NCBI GenBank assembly: GCA_027579435.1
Contig: JANBPK010001305.1
Location: 1 to 29,775, forward strand
From: Candolleomyces eurysporus
Lineage: Eukaryota > Basidiomycota > Agaricomycetes > Agaricales > Psathyrellaceae
Length of the DNA: 29,775 bases
Direction: 5' to 3'
In this document: piece after piece, positions 11,744-21,810 of the stretch
How the letters are laid out: every line of letters begins with the position of its first letter
How positions within the stretch are numbered: position 1 is the stretch's first letter
The notes under the pieces: model-generated
Databases searched by the model: none
The model's input: the letters and a program-made list of their open reading frames with translations, nothing else
What the model was told of the DNA's origin: nothing
Program-made: the position numbers and the translations under genes

Positions 11744-11838
11744 TTCAGGCAGCTCTCCCTTGATGTGATAATTGCACTTTGACGTGGTGTGACCGTGCAA
11801 TATCATTTGAGAAAGGGCAGGAGAGCCTTCACGTTTCT
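11744..11838. repeat. Long imperfect inverted repeat (hairpin)
   Basis: The left arm contains CTCTCCCTT and then TGATAATTGCAC (ending 11777). The right arm begins GTGCAATATCA (11795-11805) and runs through AGGAGAGCC. The arms are about 35 nt with mismatches, and the loop is about 17 nt. Confidence 0.6.
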
Positions 11839-12383
11839 TTACATCCACTACTCTGCGTTTCAGGCTTCCCGTTCTTGCTCTGAGAGTGACATCTCCCTAC
11901 CTGGAGATTCTACAGCTCAGGAACATGTCTCAAATCCACTTTAATTAATAAGTTTGATATTACCTTCAAACCACAAGATTTCGTCTACATGACTCTTTCT
12001 CATTCACGGTGACGTTTTCCAACGCGTTGATGGCTGCTAAGGCTACTCGTCCCCGCTGCAGCGCCCTTACTACTGAATTCTTCGAGATGTGGATCATCAT
12101 GAGGCATGCCATCGTCTTGGCCAGGGCTGCGCACAGGAGTTCGTTTGAACTCCTCTTTTGTACGTCATATCGCCCCATTATCGCTGCGCTGTTCGCCTGA
12201 AAAGCAGTGACTAGCCACAGCCATACGCCATCAATTCACCAATCGGACTCAATCATAAGATTTTGAAAGAAAGTGGTGCTTGAATGAGCTCAAGGTTTCC
12301 TGTACCAGGTCTCAGTGCTAGCTTCCCTGGGTTGTATTCGCTCACTACTGCGATTTTAAACTGACGTGAGCTTGGAAGAGCGG

Positions 12384-12419
12384 CGTCAAGATGAGACTGA
12401 TGACAGGCGCATCTTGACG
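12384..12419. repeat. 10-bp perfect inverted repeat
   Basis: CGTCAAGATG (12384-12393) and CATCTTGACG (12410-12419) are separated by 16 nt. A TGACGT core lies at its right edge and another at 12362, resembling CRE/bZIP half sites. Confidence 0.6.
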
Positions 12420-12711
12420 TGCTTTCCCCTTTCGGCACTGATCTGTCTATTACAGAGCCACACAGCTGCGTTTACAGCCGCGATTTCCCATAACTCGCTC
12501 AAAGACTTTCTTGCATTACGCGAAATACGAGAGCTTTCTAGATTAGGCGCCTGTGGGGATGATGTCGGTAAGACGGATATCAAGGCAAATCCGCATTATC
12601 TGATTGACTTAAAACGAATTTTTCTTGAGTTTCAAGGTGACAATTGTCCGGTGGTCAAAAGGTTCAGAAAGTAGGAGAAAGAAAAACAGCAAGCACACAA
12701 GCCCTCACCCC

Positions 12712-12719
12712 CATATAAC
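12712..12719 (+). promoter_or_regulatory. Candidate TATA element of the DUF6593-like gene
   Basis: CATATAAC, about 46 nt upstream of the ATG at 12765. It is followed by a C/T-rich leader typical of fungal core promoters. Confidence 0.35.
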
Positions 12720-12764
12720 AGAGCACCCTTTCTTGCCTCGCATACTTCACATATCTGTTTTTCC

Positions 12765-13472
12765 ATGTCTTACGGAACCAACCCTTTCGCTTTGGGGGGG
12801 TGGAGTAACCCCCAGAATCCTACTTCCCTCAACTCCAATGAGAACAGGCTTTATGCCAATCTGCCCGTCAACACGCTGCAGGATTCGCGACCATTTCACA
12901 TGCAACAGCTAACGGGGCCACGTCCCTCTTTTTCCACATACCGCTTCGTACATTCTGCAGCTCCCTTCATTCCGACCGGCCCCGTAGACACACTCAACAG
13001 CGTCCTTGTAGACGCCCATGCCCAATCATATTTCTTCATCTCAACGACGACGCAGGGATCCGGGGGTCCTGCAATCAGTGGTCCCCAGCCCGCCCCAACA
13101 ATCACGTCGATGACGAGCTCAAACGCTCTGATCGGCCAAATCTCTCTCATCGAATGGTTCCGCCATCCAGTCGCCCAACTCGTGAACGTATTCCAGCGCC
13201 AGCTCATTTCAAACATACTCCAAATCCGCTCAGCCACCACTGTCGTTCTGATCATTCGAGGCCGATCTTATCAGTGGGTTAGGAATCCGGGGGAACAGCA
13301 GATGTACTTCTTCGACGCATCTTTCAACCCTCCCGAGCTCATGGCCATTGCAGTTCGTGAAGATGCAGGTTCAGTCATGTTGAATGTCTCCCCAATTGCT
13401 ACACAAGGAGGATTGCTCGAAGTCATTGTCTTCTCTTCTGCATTGCTTTTGTCGGGGAGGGCCCTGGATTAG
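12765..13472 (+). CDS. DUF6593-like protein, 235 aa, intronless
   Basis: Uncharacterised protein of a family common and multicopy in Agaricomycetes; no known enzymatic role. Residues 1-75 are low-complexity and rich in Asn, Pro and Gly (NPFALGGWSNPQNP). Residues from about 75 carry the domain pattern: a beta-rich N-terminal half, then IGQISLIEWF, a hydrophobic VVLIIRGRSYQW strand pair (the Y-x-W motif after a turn), then MAIAVRE and the terminal hydrophobic EVIVFSSALLL. The start is the first ATG after a pyrimidine-rich leader, with a TATA-like element 46 nt upstream. The stop is TAG. No intron is needed and no signal peptide is evident. The family assignment rests on pattern memory, not on a search. 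Confidence 0.75.
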   Translation: MSYGTNPFALGGWSNPQNPTSLNSNENRLYANLPVNTLQDSRPFHMQQLTGPRPSFSTYRFVHSAAPFIPTGPVDTLNSVLVDAHAQSYFFISTTTQGSGGPAISGPQPAPTITSMTSSNALIGQISLIEWFRHPVAQLVNVFQRQLISNILQIRSATTVVLIIRGRSYQWVRNPGEQQMYFFDASFNPPELMAIAVREDAGSVMLNVSPIATQGGLLEVIVFSSALLLSGRALD

Positions 13473-14702
13473 ATGTATTGGTGGATTGCTAGCATTGTTA
13501 ATGACACATAAAGGAAGGTAAATCAAATGTAGAGCCTGTTTTGGACCCACTGTAGTTACATATACTGCAGAGGGCTTATGGATTGTGGACAGTAGAGAGG
13601 ATAGAAGTGTACTAAGGACAGCAATATGAATAGAGATAAACAAAAACTTCGACATCTGCTCAACATAGCAAACAAGAAAAGAAAAGACCTCTCTTGCACT
13701 AATTATCGAGCGTCTTGGACACAAAGAATTTGACACAGTGGCAAGGCAGCCATGGAGCCACTATTTCCATCCAAATTCCCTTTGAGTTGGGACTGACAGT
13801 GAAAATGTGCTGGAACCTGTGCCTGCATTGAGGTACCAGTTGACATGGAGCTCTACATGGAAGCTCAATGGAATCAGTGATGACACTTGACCTGGAATCG
13901 GAGGAGCAGGTTCAATTGTGACTCCACTGCAGATCAAAGCGATTCCATTCAGCGTGCTACTGATGCCTCCATCGTTTTTCCATGTCAATTTCCGGTACCA
14001 ACGGAATTTGTCATATAGCCACATGGTTGGTCCCATTTTGACCAGTGATAGAGCTGTATGCTGTTTGAGAAGGACATGGATAAATCTTGAACTCCCGCGT
14101 GCGACATTTTGGAATTCCGATCAAAACGCTCTCGCCTCCTGCCACCATCATTCCTGCACAGCAAGGAGTTGCTAAGGTCGAGCGATATGCGTATTTGGAG
14201 TCCAATATGTATCTATTCAAATTATACGAATATAAGTTACCTTAGGTTCAGACCCAAACGCTGTAAGTGCATGCCTGATACACAGCCGCCTACTCTCCAG
14301 TCTCAAAGACCTTTGAAGGCTGTGCTTGAATACAATGTCCAATAACTAGTCTGGAGGTCAAATAATATGGGCACCTGGTTGTGCTAGATGCCAAAAAATA
14401 TGTATATAGCCTTTCCCAGTGCTGGCTATAACCGTAGTAGGAGTACAACTCTCTAAGCAACTGGCATATTCTGAGTAGTAGATGATCAGTGTAAACTTGT
14501 AAAGCTAAGTATTGAGGGAATCCAATCATGTACAAAGCAATCAGGGAAAGAGATGGTAAGCCCAAAACCTAATGCAGCCAATACCAAATGAAAAACAGAG
14601 TTATTCTCAGAGTCTAGTCCTTGTCCTCGGACCTGGGGTTCTTGTGAAGACTGCGCAGCATGTCAAGGCTAGGGGAAGTTTGGTCTGGAGTTTCAGTGCA
14701 AC
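13473..14702. other. Transition to the repeat-rich half; weak coding only
   Basis: A minus-strand 91-codon frame (14036-13761) reads like a compact beta-rich protein (VELHVNWYLNAGTGSSTFSL) but matches no family I know. The rest is AT-richer than the DNA to the left and lacks a supported gene. Confidence 0.4.
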
Positions 14703-15326
14703 TCAGTGATTCTGTAGCAAGTGCGTTTCATCATCTTCCACATCTGGATCATTTTTGGACCAAATATTTTTTACACTTGGCAAGTCCAGGGCAGCACAGT
14801 CTCCAATTCCATCCCACCCCTGGTCACCATGCCTGTAACTTTGAAGGGTGCTAGTGAGAATCATTCAACAGGTTTAGTGCCTGTGTATCATGAGGTTAAA
14901 ATGGATAAGACCATGAGCTGTTGTCTCAGCCTTCCTAGACATTAATGGAAGGGCTGCTGCATTGATTCCTAACTCATAAAAAAGATTAAAGGAGTGGAAC
15001 ATTGCAAGAATAGTTCATTACCTTGTTGATCAACAAGAACAATTGCACCATCCAAGTCATAGAATGAAAAATAAGCAAAGGCATCACAGGTTTTTACAAC
15101 CAGATCTTTGTTCTCCTCTGCTGTTTCCATTTCTGAGAACTTGTGGATTGCATTTGGATCAGTACTTAGGAGAGGATTGCCCAGCCAAGCGTGACCCTTG
15201 AGTGGACCCTCTGCCACTGTAAGGATGAATGATTCCATGACCTTGACATTTGAGATATTTCCTGAGAGACAAGAGTTAGTGCCATCCAGGTAAGCACTGA
15301 TTTGACAACATGTTGAGTTCAACTTA

Positions 15327-16937
15327 CACTAACTGGGGATAATAGTAGTCCCACCCTGATTTTGCAAATGTTTGCGAATTTTCTTGGAACTCAAGCATGG
15401 TGAAGATGCCTAAGCTAGTGTATATAGGTAATGAAGCCAATACAATTTTAAGACTCTTGCACTGAGGGTAATCAGTGGCAGGGTTTACGAGCAAGAGTGT
15501 GTTCCTCGCTGAAAGCGCCTAAAGTGGCAGTGCCCAATCGGTCTAAATCAAATTGACAACCCATTATCGACTGTAACTACAGGCAGAAAAATACGAAATT
15601 AATATCGGGTATTACCACCATTGGCAGTGTAAACAGCATGTACTCTATCTGGCAATGATTCATACAATGAGGTTATAAAACTGAGATCAATGGCATACCA
15701 TTCCTCCTGCAATGCAACCCATAAATCCTCCTCACTATGAGGTAATGGATTACGAGCTCGTACACGGCGCTCCAGATGATCCCACAGATTCTCAACAATA
15801 TTGATATCCGGACTATTGGGTGGCCAATCAAGGACGTCAATGCGATGTTTCTTGAACCAGTCCTGAACGAGGTGGGCTGTGTGCTTGGGATCGTTATCTT
15901 GCTGGAAATAGAAGTCGCGCTGTTTCATGCGGAAGTGTCAATAGGTTCCCAAGACATCGTCCTTCAATATCTCGCAATATAACTCCTTGTTGAGGTTTCC
16001 TTCAATGCGTACAATGTTTCCGACCCCCTGCGCTGTGATCATTCCCCATATGGTTACCTTCCCCCCACCGTGCTTGACCTTCTTCTTGGTATACCATGGG
16101 TCCAACCGTTCACCTGGCCTCCTCCAGCACCACTCCATACCATCTGATCCAAAAACATGGAAAATAGACTCATCGGAAAAGTTAACATGCTTCCAATTGT
16201 CAACGGTCCAACCAAGCCTCTCCTCTGCCCACTTCCGTCGTACATGCAGGTTCTTCCGTGAGATGAACGGGACTGAGACTTTCTTGTATGCATGCAGGCC
16301 TTCTAATTCAAGTGCTGACTTCATTGTATCAAGTGAAACGTGTGGGAAGTGTTCATTCCGAAGCTCGGTTGCATTTCCGCAGTCGCCATTTGCCAGGTGT
16401 CGAAGTGCAACACGCCGATCTCAGGGTGTCAGCTTGCGAGGAGCCCCGGGTCTATGTCCAACCTCATCATAGTTCTCCTTGTCCCCATATCTTGCATAAA
16501 TTCGGTTGATTGCACGCTTTGTGAGGCTGCGGCCATTGGGTAAGCGCTTGAGTTCCTTGTTGATAGCCTCGATCGATTTCCCATCTCGTTTAAGAGTACA
16601 GATGACAGCCTTTTCCACCGCAGTGGTCTGTGGGGCCATAGAGGTGATGAATGCGATGGAGCCAGTTGTGAGGCTCAGCGCTTTGTTGACGTGGCGGGAA
16701 TGTCGTGTTTCGCAACGCGACCAATTTTAGATCACCTGTTCCCGTGCACCGTGCCTGATGCGATCACAGTTTCTCTCCCTCAACTCCGACTGATGTTCTT
16801 CATGTTTCTCCCAAAAGTTATATAGTAGTGTGGGTATACTCTATGCCTCCCAGCTTGAATTGTGAAATGCCTAATCATATTTTATGGCTGAATTACTTCA
16901 AAAAGGTGGGTGGGACTACTATTGTTCCCAGTTAGTG
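15327..16937 (-). mobile_element. Complete Tc1/mariner element, 1,611 bp
   Basis: Cut-and-paste DNA transposon. The terminal inverted repeats start CACTAACTGGG and match at 28 of the first 30 positions; the differences are transitions. The ends are flanked by TA target duplications at 15325-15326 and 16938-16939, as the superfamily requires. The interior holds one transposase frame. The element sits inside an alpha-kinase exon, and its removal with one TA rejoins KYICS to KLNSTCC in frame. Confidence 0.95.
15599..16639 (-). pseudogene. Tc1/mariner DD34E transposase, two nonsense codons
   Basis: This is a 346-codon frame without indels. It encodes an N-terminal helix-turn-helix region (about residues 1-70, RSLTKRAINRIYARYG) and the catalytic triad: D in NFSDES, D in QQDNDPKHT, and E in NIVENLW. 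Exactly 34 residues separate the second D and the E, which is the Tc1 signature. In-frame TGA stops lie at codon 73 (16423-16421) and codon 234 (15940-15938). Both are explained by a C-to-T change of a CGA arginine codon. The length is normal for the family, so the copy was intact until recently. It is inactive unless the stops are read through. Confidence 0.92.
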
Positions 16938-17605
16938 TACTGCAGATATACTTTTGTGCAGCAGCACGGAATCTCTTGATGCATTGATGGGCAACCATTT
17001 GACAAAGCAACTCCTTCAGATGAGCAATGTTCTCTTCCTTTGTAACAGAGTTCCCATCTTTGTCTCCAATGTTGTAAAAACACTTTGCTGTGTATTAGGT
17101 CTCTGACATGAGCATCTGCAACAGATAAGCAAGATACCACATCTATAAATGCCTAACAAACACACCTTATAAGTGTCCTTCATCTTCCCTGATGCAAATG
17201 ACTTCTTCTCAACAATAGCACTCAGTGTTTCTTTGTCTTCAACCCACATAAAATGGTTCCTCTCATCTGAAACATAAGTGCCTTTCCTCACCAAGTAAGT
17301 GGTTCCACCAGAGCGACTAAGTGTAGTTAAATAGGCCTCCTTCCTGCCAGCAGAAACACCTAGAGGAGGGCATGAGAATCATAGAAGGATGACTCAATAA
17401 AAATAGAGCAGGTCAGACTTTCAGGGTTTCTTAGCAGATGACTGCAGATGAAGATCAGCAGCGACCACACTATTTGCTTGTTTGGCCTTTCGAGCTGTAA
17501 CATGTTGTTTCTGGCAAAACAGAAAAGGTCATTCTGGATGGATCTCTGACATTGAGCATAAGGACCCAATTTACCTCAACCTTGCTCTTGTAGCATACCT
17601 CTTCA

Positions 17606-17885
17606 CACTGTGGTTTTTTATGTGTTTTGTTTCAATGAGTGCATCCTAAGCAAATCAGGTGCAAAGAATGCATTTGTTTACAGTTTGTGTTTAATGTTAA
17701 TGTGCCTACATTGGACACATATTGAGCAAAGTTTTAGTGATGGCAGAAGGAGGCCAGTCAAATGCAATGCAAATTTGAGTTTGCCTGGCTTGAAAATTTG
17801 TATTGCAGATTGTAGACAAAGTCAACCCTTGCATTTGGTTTGCTTAAAATGTGCTCTTTGAACAAACACATCAAAAACAACAATG
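17606..17885 (+). mobile_element. MITE copy A, 280 bp
   Basis: Begins CACTGTGG and ends with a decayed form of CCACAGTG. The terminal inverted repeats are about 40 bp. It is flanked by the 3-bp duplication TCA (17603-17605, 17886-17888). It is inserted in an alpha-kinase exon: removing the element and one TCA rejoins DPTRL to EEVCYKS on the minus strand. CACTG ends with a 3-bp duplication resemble the CACTA (CMC) superfamily. Confidence 0.9.
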
Positions 17886-18364
17886 TCAAGGCGAGTTGGG
17901 TCATAATCCACAATGACATGGAAGTCAAGAACAGATTGCTTTGCATCTGTAGGTGAGATGTGAGGCAGATTGACCTGCACCTTGCCCCAAAGGTTGCCAA
18001 TGGTCCCCCAAAGCCAGTCAGGAGTAGCAGTGGTCTTTAATGTCATCCACAGAAGGGTAATATCATTTTTGAAGTAGTTAATCATGTCAAATATGCAAAC
18101 AAGGTAAAAAGGGAGCAAAAGGCTCACAGATAAACTCAATATTCATGGTGCTTTGTGTATGCATTGTCGGCAATGGTGCAAATTTGCTCACTTGAAGAAA
18201 CAGTTGAGTTCAATTAACATACAATATGTGGAACAGGGCTTACTTCAACATCAGGAGGATTGCTGCAGCTTTGCTCAGGTACCTGCACATGGGAGGATAA
18301 TGAAGTGCAAACATCAGACCCTGTATGTGCTTGTGGATTGACAGGGTTTTCAATTGCATCCTAA

Positions 18365-18634
18365 CACTGCAGTTTTTCATGTGTTTGTTCAATAAGCACT
18401 TTAAGCAGATCAGGTGCAAGGAATGCATTTATTTACAGTTTGTGTTTAATGTGCCTACATTGAACATATATTGAGCAAAGTTTTAGTGATGGCAGAAGGA
18501 GGCCAGACACATGCAATGCAAGTTTGAATTTGCCTAGCTTGAACATTTGTCTTGCAGATTGTAAACAAAGTCAACCCTTGCATTTGGTTTGCTTGAAATG
18601 TGCTTTTTGAAAAAACACATCAAAAACCACAGTG
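18365..18634 (+). mobile_element. MITE copy B, 270 bp
   Basis: Same family and orientation as copy A. The flanks are TAA (18362-18364) and TGA (18635-18637), a 3-bp duplication with one transition. Removal rejoins VQAAQ to DAIENPV on the minus strand of the alpha-kinase gene. Confidence 0.88.
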
Positions 18635-18743
18635 TGAGCAGCTTGAACAGCTCCATTTGAATGGAACACAAGTTATATCAATGTTAGCATTCAAAATGAA
18701 AGACAAATTTGAATCACATACCAGTGTAGAGATGATTAGTCTC

Positions 18744-19195
18744 GCGAGTGTGAAGGGGGCTAGAATGGGGAGTGTGACACCCGATGTCTCGCAAGGCTAA
18801 ATGCACTCGTTCAACGCCATATCGTTGGCAACGTCGATGTAGGTTGATAAGAAGCGAATATATTCGAAGTAAGTGTGTAGAGATAGGACGAATAAGAGAG
18901 AGAGAGAAAATGAGAAAAAGAGAGCGGTGGTCAAAGAACACACCGAAACAAAAACAACTAAGAAATACTTTTATACTACATTGGATGAGAACGGGAGAAC
19001 AAACGATACAAGACCGTCCGAACATCTCCTGTGTATCGTATGGTACCACGAGATAGGAAGAGAGATGGGGCGAGGGTGGTGCACATGCACAAGGCGCTTG
19101 CACCTAAACCTCTAAGTTGTCGTCCAAATATGGAAGGTGTTCGTTCGAATGGAGCAACGGGAGATATGTTCGGGTCTGCGTCCAGACCGAACACA
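18744..19195. mobile_element. LTR-like insertion, 452 bp (possible solo LTR)
   Basis: The segment is compositionally distinct and bounded by GTCTC (18739-18743) and ATCTC (19196-19200), a 5-bp target duplication with one transition. Removal rejoins KDTGVE to TNHLYT of the alpha-kinase on the minus strand. Inside, TGTGACACCC at 18773 is a typical retrotransposon LTR start and the right end is AACACA. The 29 nt between the left duplication and 18773 are unexplained, so a solo LTR with a ragged edge is inferred. A GA-rich tract (about 18896-18930) and a TATA-like sequence are present. Confidence 0.6.
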
Positions 19196-19460
19196 ATCTC
19201 CACACCAGTATCTTTGCATATTGAGCATATTGCTACTTCCAGGTGCTCATATGTATTACCACAGTTAGTGCAGATGCCCCAATCATCAGGTTGAGGGGCC
19301 TTCATTCTGCAGCAACAACAACAAGCATCAGAGATGAGGGCAGGGAAATACTTGGAGCAACCAGAGCAGCAAGCCATAAGATACAGATACAATAGACAAA
19401 GAACTTAGTCTTGTATCCAGAGTGGGAATAAGATATACACCTCCAGGATGGCCCTTTGAC

Positions 19461-19466
19461 TTTATA
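19461..19466 (-). promoter_or_regulatory. TATA box of the alpha-kinase gene
   Basis: TATAAA on the minus strand, about 85 nt upstream of the proposed ATG at 19377. This is nearly the same spacing as in the tyrosinase promoter and supports that start. Confidence 0.45.
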
Positions 19467-19901
19467 CATTCCAACCAAATCCCCAAGTGGTGTGTACAAA
19501 AAAGTGAATCAATCATCTGAATTCACTGTGCACAGCTCCCATCAAAATAGACAGGGTCCTGCTCACCTCTTCGGCATCTGTTTATCCCCAATACATGCCC
19601 CAGCCTCATGTCTTAAGGTCCAAACAATGGCCAGACTTACTGCCCAGAGAAAAATGACTAAGACTTGGTCAATTCTTTGGGGACTTTTTTTTGTGATTTT
19701 CTTGTCTTTTCCTTGGGCTGCCAGTTCCTCAATAGTCTGTAACAATGAGGCAGCATATAATGAGGCCTAGAGCGGCTTGGTACAATAAATTTCACTGATA
19801 TAACTGTTATGGAGTACCTCAGGTTGTTCAGTGGCTCAACTAAAGCTTCTGAGGTACAGAGGTTGAAGGTGGTTAGGAAAACCAAAATGTGAAGTTGCTC
19901 T
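19467..19901. other. Upstream flank of the alpha-kinase pseudogene
   Basis: No recognisable gene. Part of it (from about 19795 to 19901) is the continuation of a minus-strand frame interrupted by MITE D. Confidence 0.4.
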
Positions 19902-20494
19902 CACTGCANGTTTTTGATGTGTTTGTTTGAAGAGCACATTTTAAGTAAACCAAATGCAAGGGTTGAGTTTGTCTACAATCTGCAATACAAATGTTCAAGC
20001 TGGGCAAATTCAAATTTGCATTGCATGTGTCTGGCCTCCTTCTGCCACCACTAAAATTGCGCTCAATATGTGTCCAATGTAGGCACATTAAACACAAACT
20101 GTGAACAAATGCATTCCTGGCACCTGATTTGCTTAATATGTGCTCATTGAACAAACACATAAAAAACCACAGTGTCTCTAGAAAGAGTGGTCAGAGAGTG
20201 ATGACAGACGTGAAGGGTGAATACTGATACTCTGGGTCCTGAAGCATAGTGCTGCCAGGTCAAAAATGCATGTGAGAGGTTCCCTCTTGCACAGGGTGGT
20301 TCTTCTGGGAGATCTAAAGGGATTGGTGAAAGAGGTTGAGGTTTTTCTGGAGGAGGAGAGGCTGGTTGAGCAAAGGTTTGTTGCCAACTGTCATTGATAG
20401 GGACAGTCTGATCTGGGGAAAGGGTGGCGTGCAAAAGATAGAGAGAGAGGAACTGGATCTCCTCAGTAACAGGTGAGCATGAGGACAACATCAT
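19790..20494 (-). pseudogene. Unidentified Pro-rich reading frame split by MITE D
   Basis: A minus-strand frame from 20494 contains a Pro-rich stretch (PASPPPEKPQPLSPIPLDLP) and runs into MITE D. Removing the MITE and one AGA duplication lets the frame continue for about 25 more codons before a stop. No family was recognised, and this may be one exon of a lost gene. Confidence 0.3.
19902..20174 (-). mobile_element. MITE copy D, 273 bp
   Basis: Same family, inverted relative to copies A and B. Perfect 3-bp duplication TCT (19899-19901, 20175-20177). The left terminus reads CACTGCANG with an N at 19909; the right terminus is CCACAGTG. Confidence 0.92.
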
Positions 20495-21060
20495 CTATAT
20501 AGTTGGTGCCACAGAGCTCAAAGGAGTTGGAGACAACCTGGCCTGTAAGATAACAACCCTAAGATGGAGTGACGTAGGAGGGTAGGGTTAGGATCATGTC
20601 TATGCAACTAAGCAATGGCAGGTTCTTCCCACAAGGCGGCATGCCTCCTCTTCCTCCAACTGCCATCGCCTCTGAGCCCAGAGCTTGCCCGAGGTGCCTT
20701 GCCACCATTTTCTTTTCTTTTCCTCTCATATGCACAATTTTCAAACACACAGATGGCCTCTACACCTGTAAGCTTGTTCTTTGCCTAGAACAACCAAGAA
20801 TAAACTAGACTATCCAAGCATGACTGGAAATGATGGGAAATCAGGAAATCAATCTCAGACTCTATGAGTCATTGATTAACTCTGTAATTTTTCTACATAG
20901 TTCCAACATTTTCTGTAACCTTCTTTTATCTTCTATGGTTTTCTATAACAATCTAGTAGACTAGTAGATAGAAGATATATAAACTCATAGTTGACTAGCA
21001 CAAATATTATCGCTTTTTACACTCTCAAATCACTCAATTCGTTCTTGCATTGCTGTGCGC
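20495..21060. other. AT-rich DNA, no gene seen
   Basis: Only short frames without motifs. A TATA-rich stretch near 20940-20985 leads into the repeat at 21060. Confidence 0.45.
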
Positions 21061-21810
21061 TGCTGGAAGGTATTTGAATTTGCTAACAGTCAGTTGTTGA
21101 ATTCCTTGAGATAAGGCAAATACTACCTGAAACTATCCTCTAAGCTTTGAAGATCACTTGAACTCTGAACATTTACCCACTTGAACCTTGTGTATTCATT
21201 CAGAATACACCAATCTTAAGACTAGTATCAACTACTCATAACAGACTGCTACTCTTCTGCCTCGCAGTCTTTGAAGCAAGAATAAAGCTATTTTCAAAGC
21301 CACAGGCAAGCCACAAAGGAGCCACTGAACTGGCGTGCACATCAACTTGTTACCACAGGTGGTGCCATGTGGCTGTGCACAAACTCCCTAATATCCACAA
21401 TAGTTGTTCCCTCTTCATAGCAAAAGGACCCAATAGACAATATAGCAACAGGGCTCCTACCAGCTCTTGAGCAGTAGGTGACAATGGGGAATTGGCTTGT
21501 AAGTAGGGCAAGGGCATGGATGATTGGGATTGTGAGTAGAACCTGGCCAAGGGTAAGGCTGATGCCTCTGGCTAGATCAAAATGAGGAATGTGTGATGAC
21601 TAGCTGAAAGTAGTTGCAATTGGTGTATTCAATTGAATACACAAGAGTTCTCTTAAGTACAGGAATTCAAGTGATCGCTTGTAGGTGAGTGATAACTAGC
21701 TTAGGTTTTACTTACTACTTGAATTCCGAACAGTGTAACACATTGTTTGGAATTCAAGGGTCTAGCAGCACAAAGCCATGCAAGACAGTTTGTAAGTAGT
21801 AATTGAGGTA
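21060..21810. repeat. Inverted pair of a dispersed repeat
   Basis: About 21060-21240 and 21590-21810 are diverged inverted copies. Shared landmarks are GATCACTTGAA, then CTTGTGTATTCA-T--GAATACACCAAT, and a TTGAATTCC motif. The 350 bp between them has no coding signal. Solo LTRs in opposite orientation, or the arms of a small element, would both fit. Confidence 0.5.

Larger units (their letters stand above)
10701..12764. other. Spacer with inverted repeats; no supported gene
   Basis: No coding frame with a recognisable motif. The longest are 11459-11668 and 12366-12674, both plus. The region contains the hairpins at 11744-11838 and 12384-12419. Position 11017 is an N. The last 100 bp form the DUF6593-like promoter. 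Confidence 0.5.
14703..19377 (-). pseudogene. Alpha-kinase domain gene, disrupted by four insertions
   Basis: Atypical (alpha) protein kinase of the Agaricomycete type. The N-terminus is Cys-rich (MACCSGCSKYFPAL, then CTNCG and CSICK, a probable zinc-binding region). Coding blocks (minus): 19377-18722 with an LTR-like insert; 18650-18244 with MITE B; 18034-17575 with MITE A; from 17510; 17359-17166 (ending FASGKMKDTYK, glycine-loop-like); 17115-15022 with the Tc1 element; about 14956-14885; about 14828-14703. Kinase landmarks are TAKCFYNIG (ATP-lysine strand), VDQQG (catalytic D-x-Q-G), HGLIHFNLMIH and GDQGWDGIGD. Removing each insertion plus one target-site copy rejoins the frame. An in-frame TAA (17095-17097, probably from CAA) and the inserts make it non-functional. 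Introns outside the inserts are about 55-65 nt. The exact C-terminus is uncertain. Confidence 0.85.

Noticed and set aside
15480..15560. Weak inverted similarity near 15520 and 16740 as Tc1 ends
   Set aside because: The far better 30-bp repeats at 15327 and 16937 have TA duplications and restore the host frame.
16861..16937. Continuation of the alpha-kinase reading frame into NNSSPTHLFEV
   Set aside because: This is translated Tc1 terminal repeat; the true continuation lies beyond the element at 15326.
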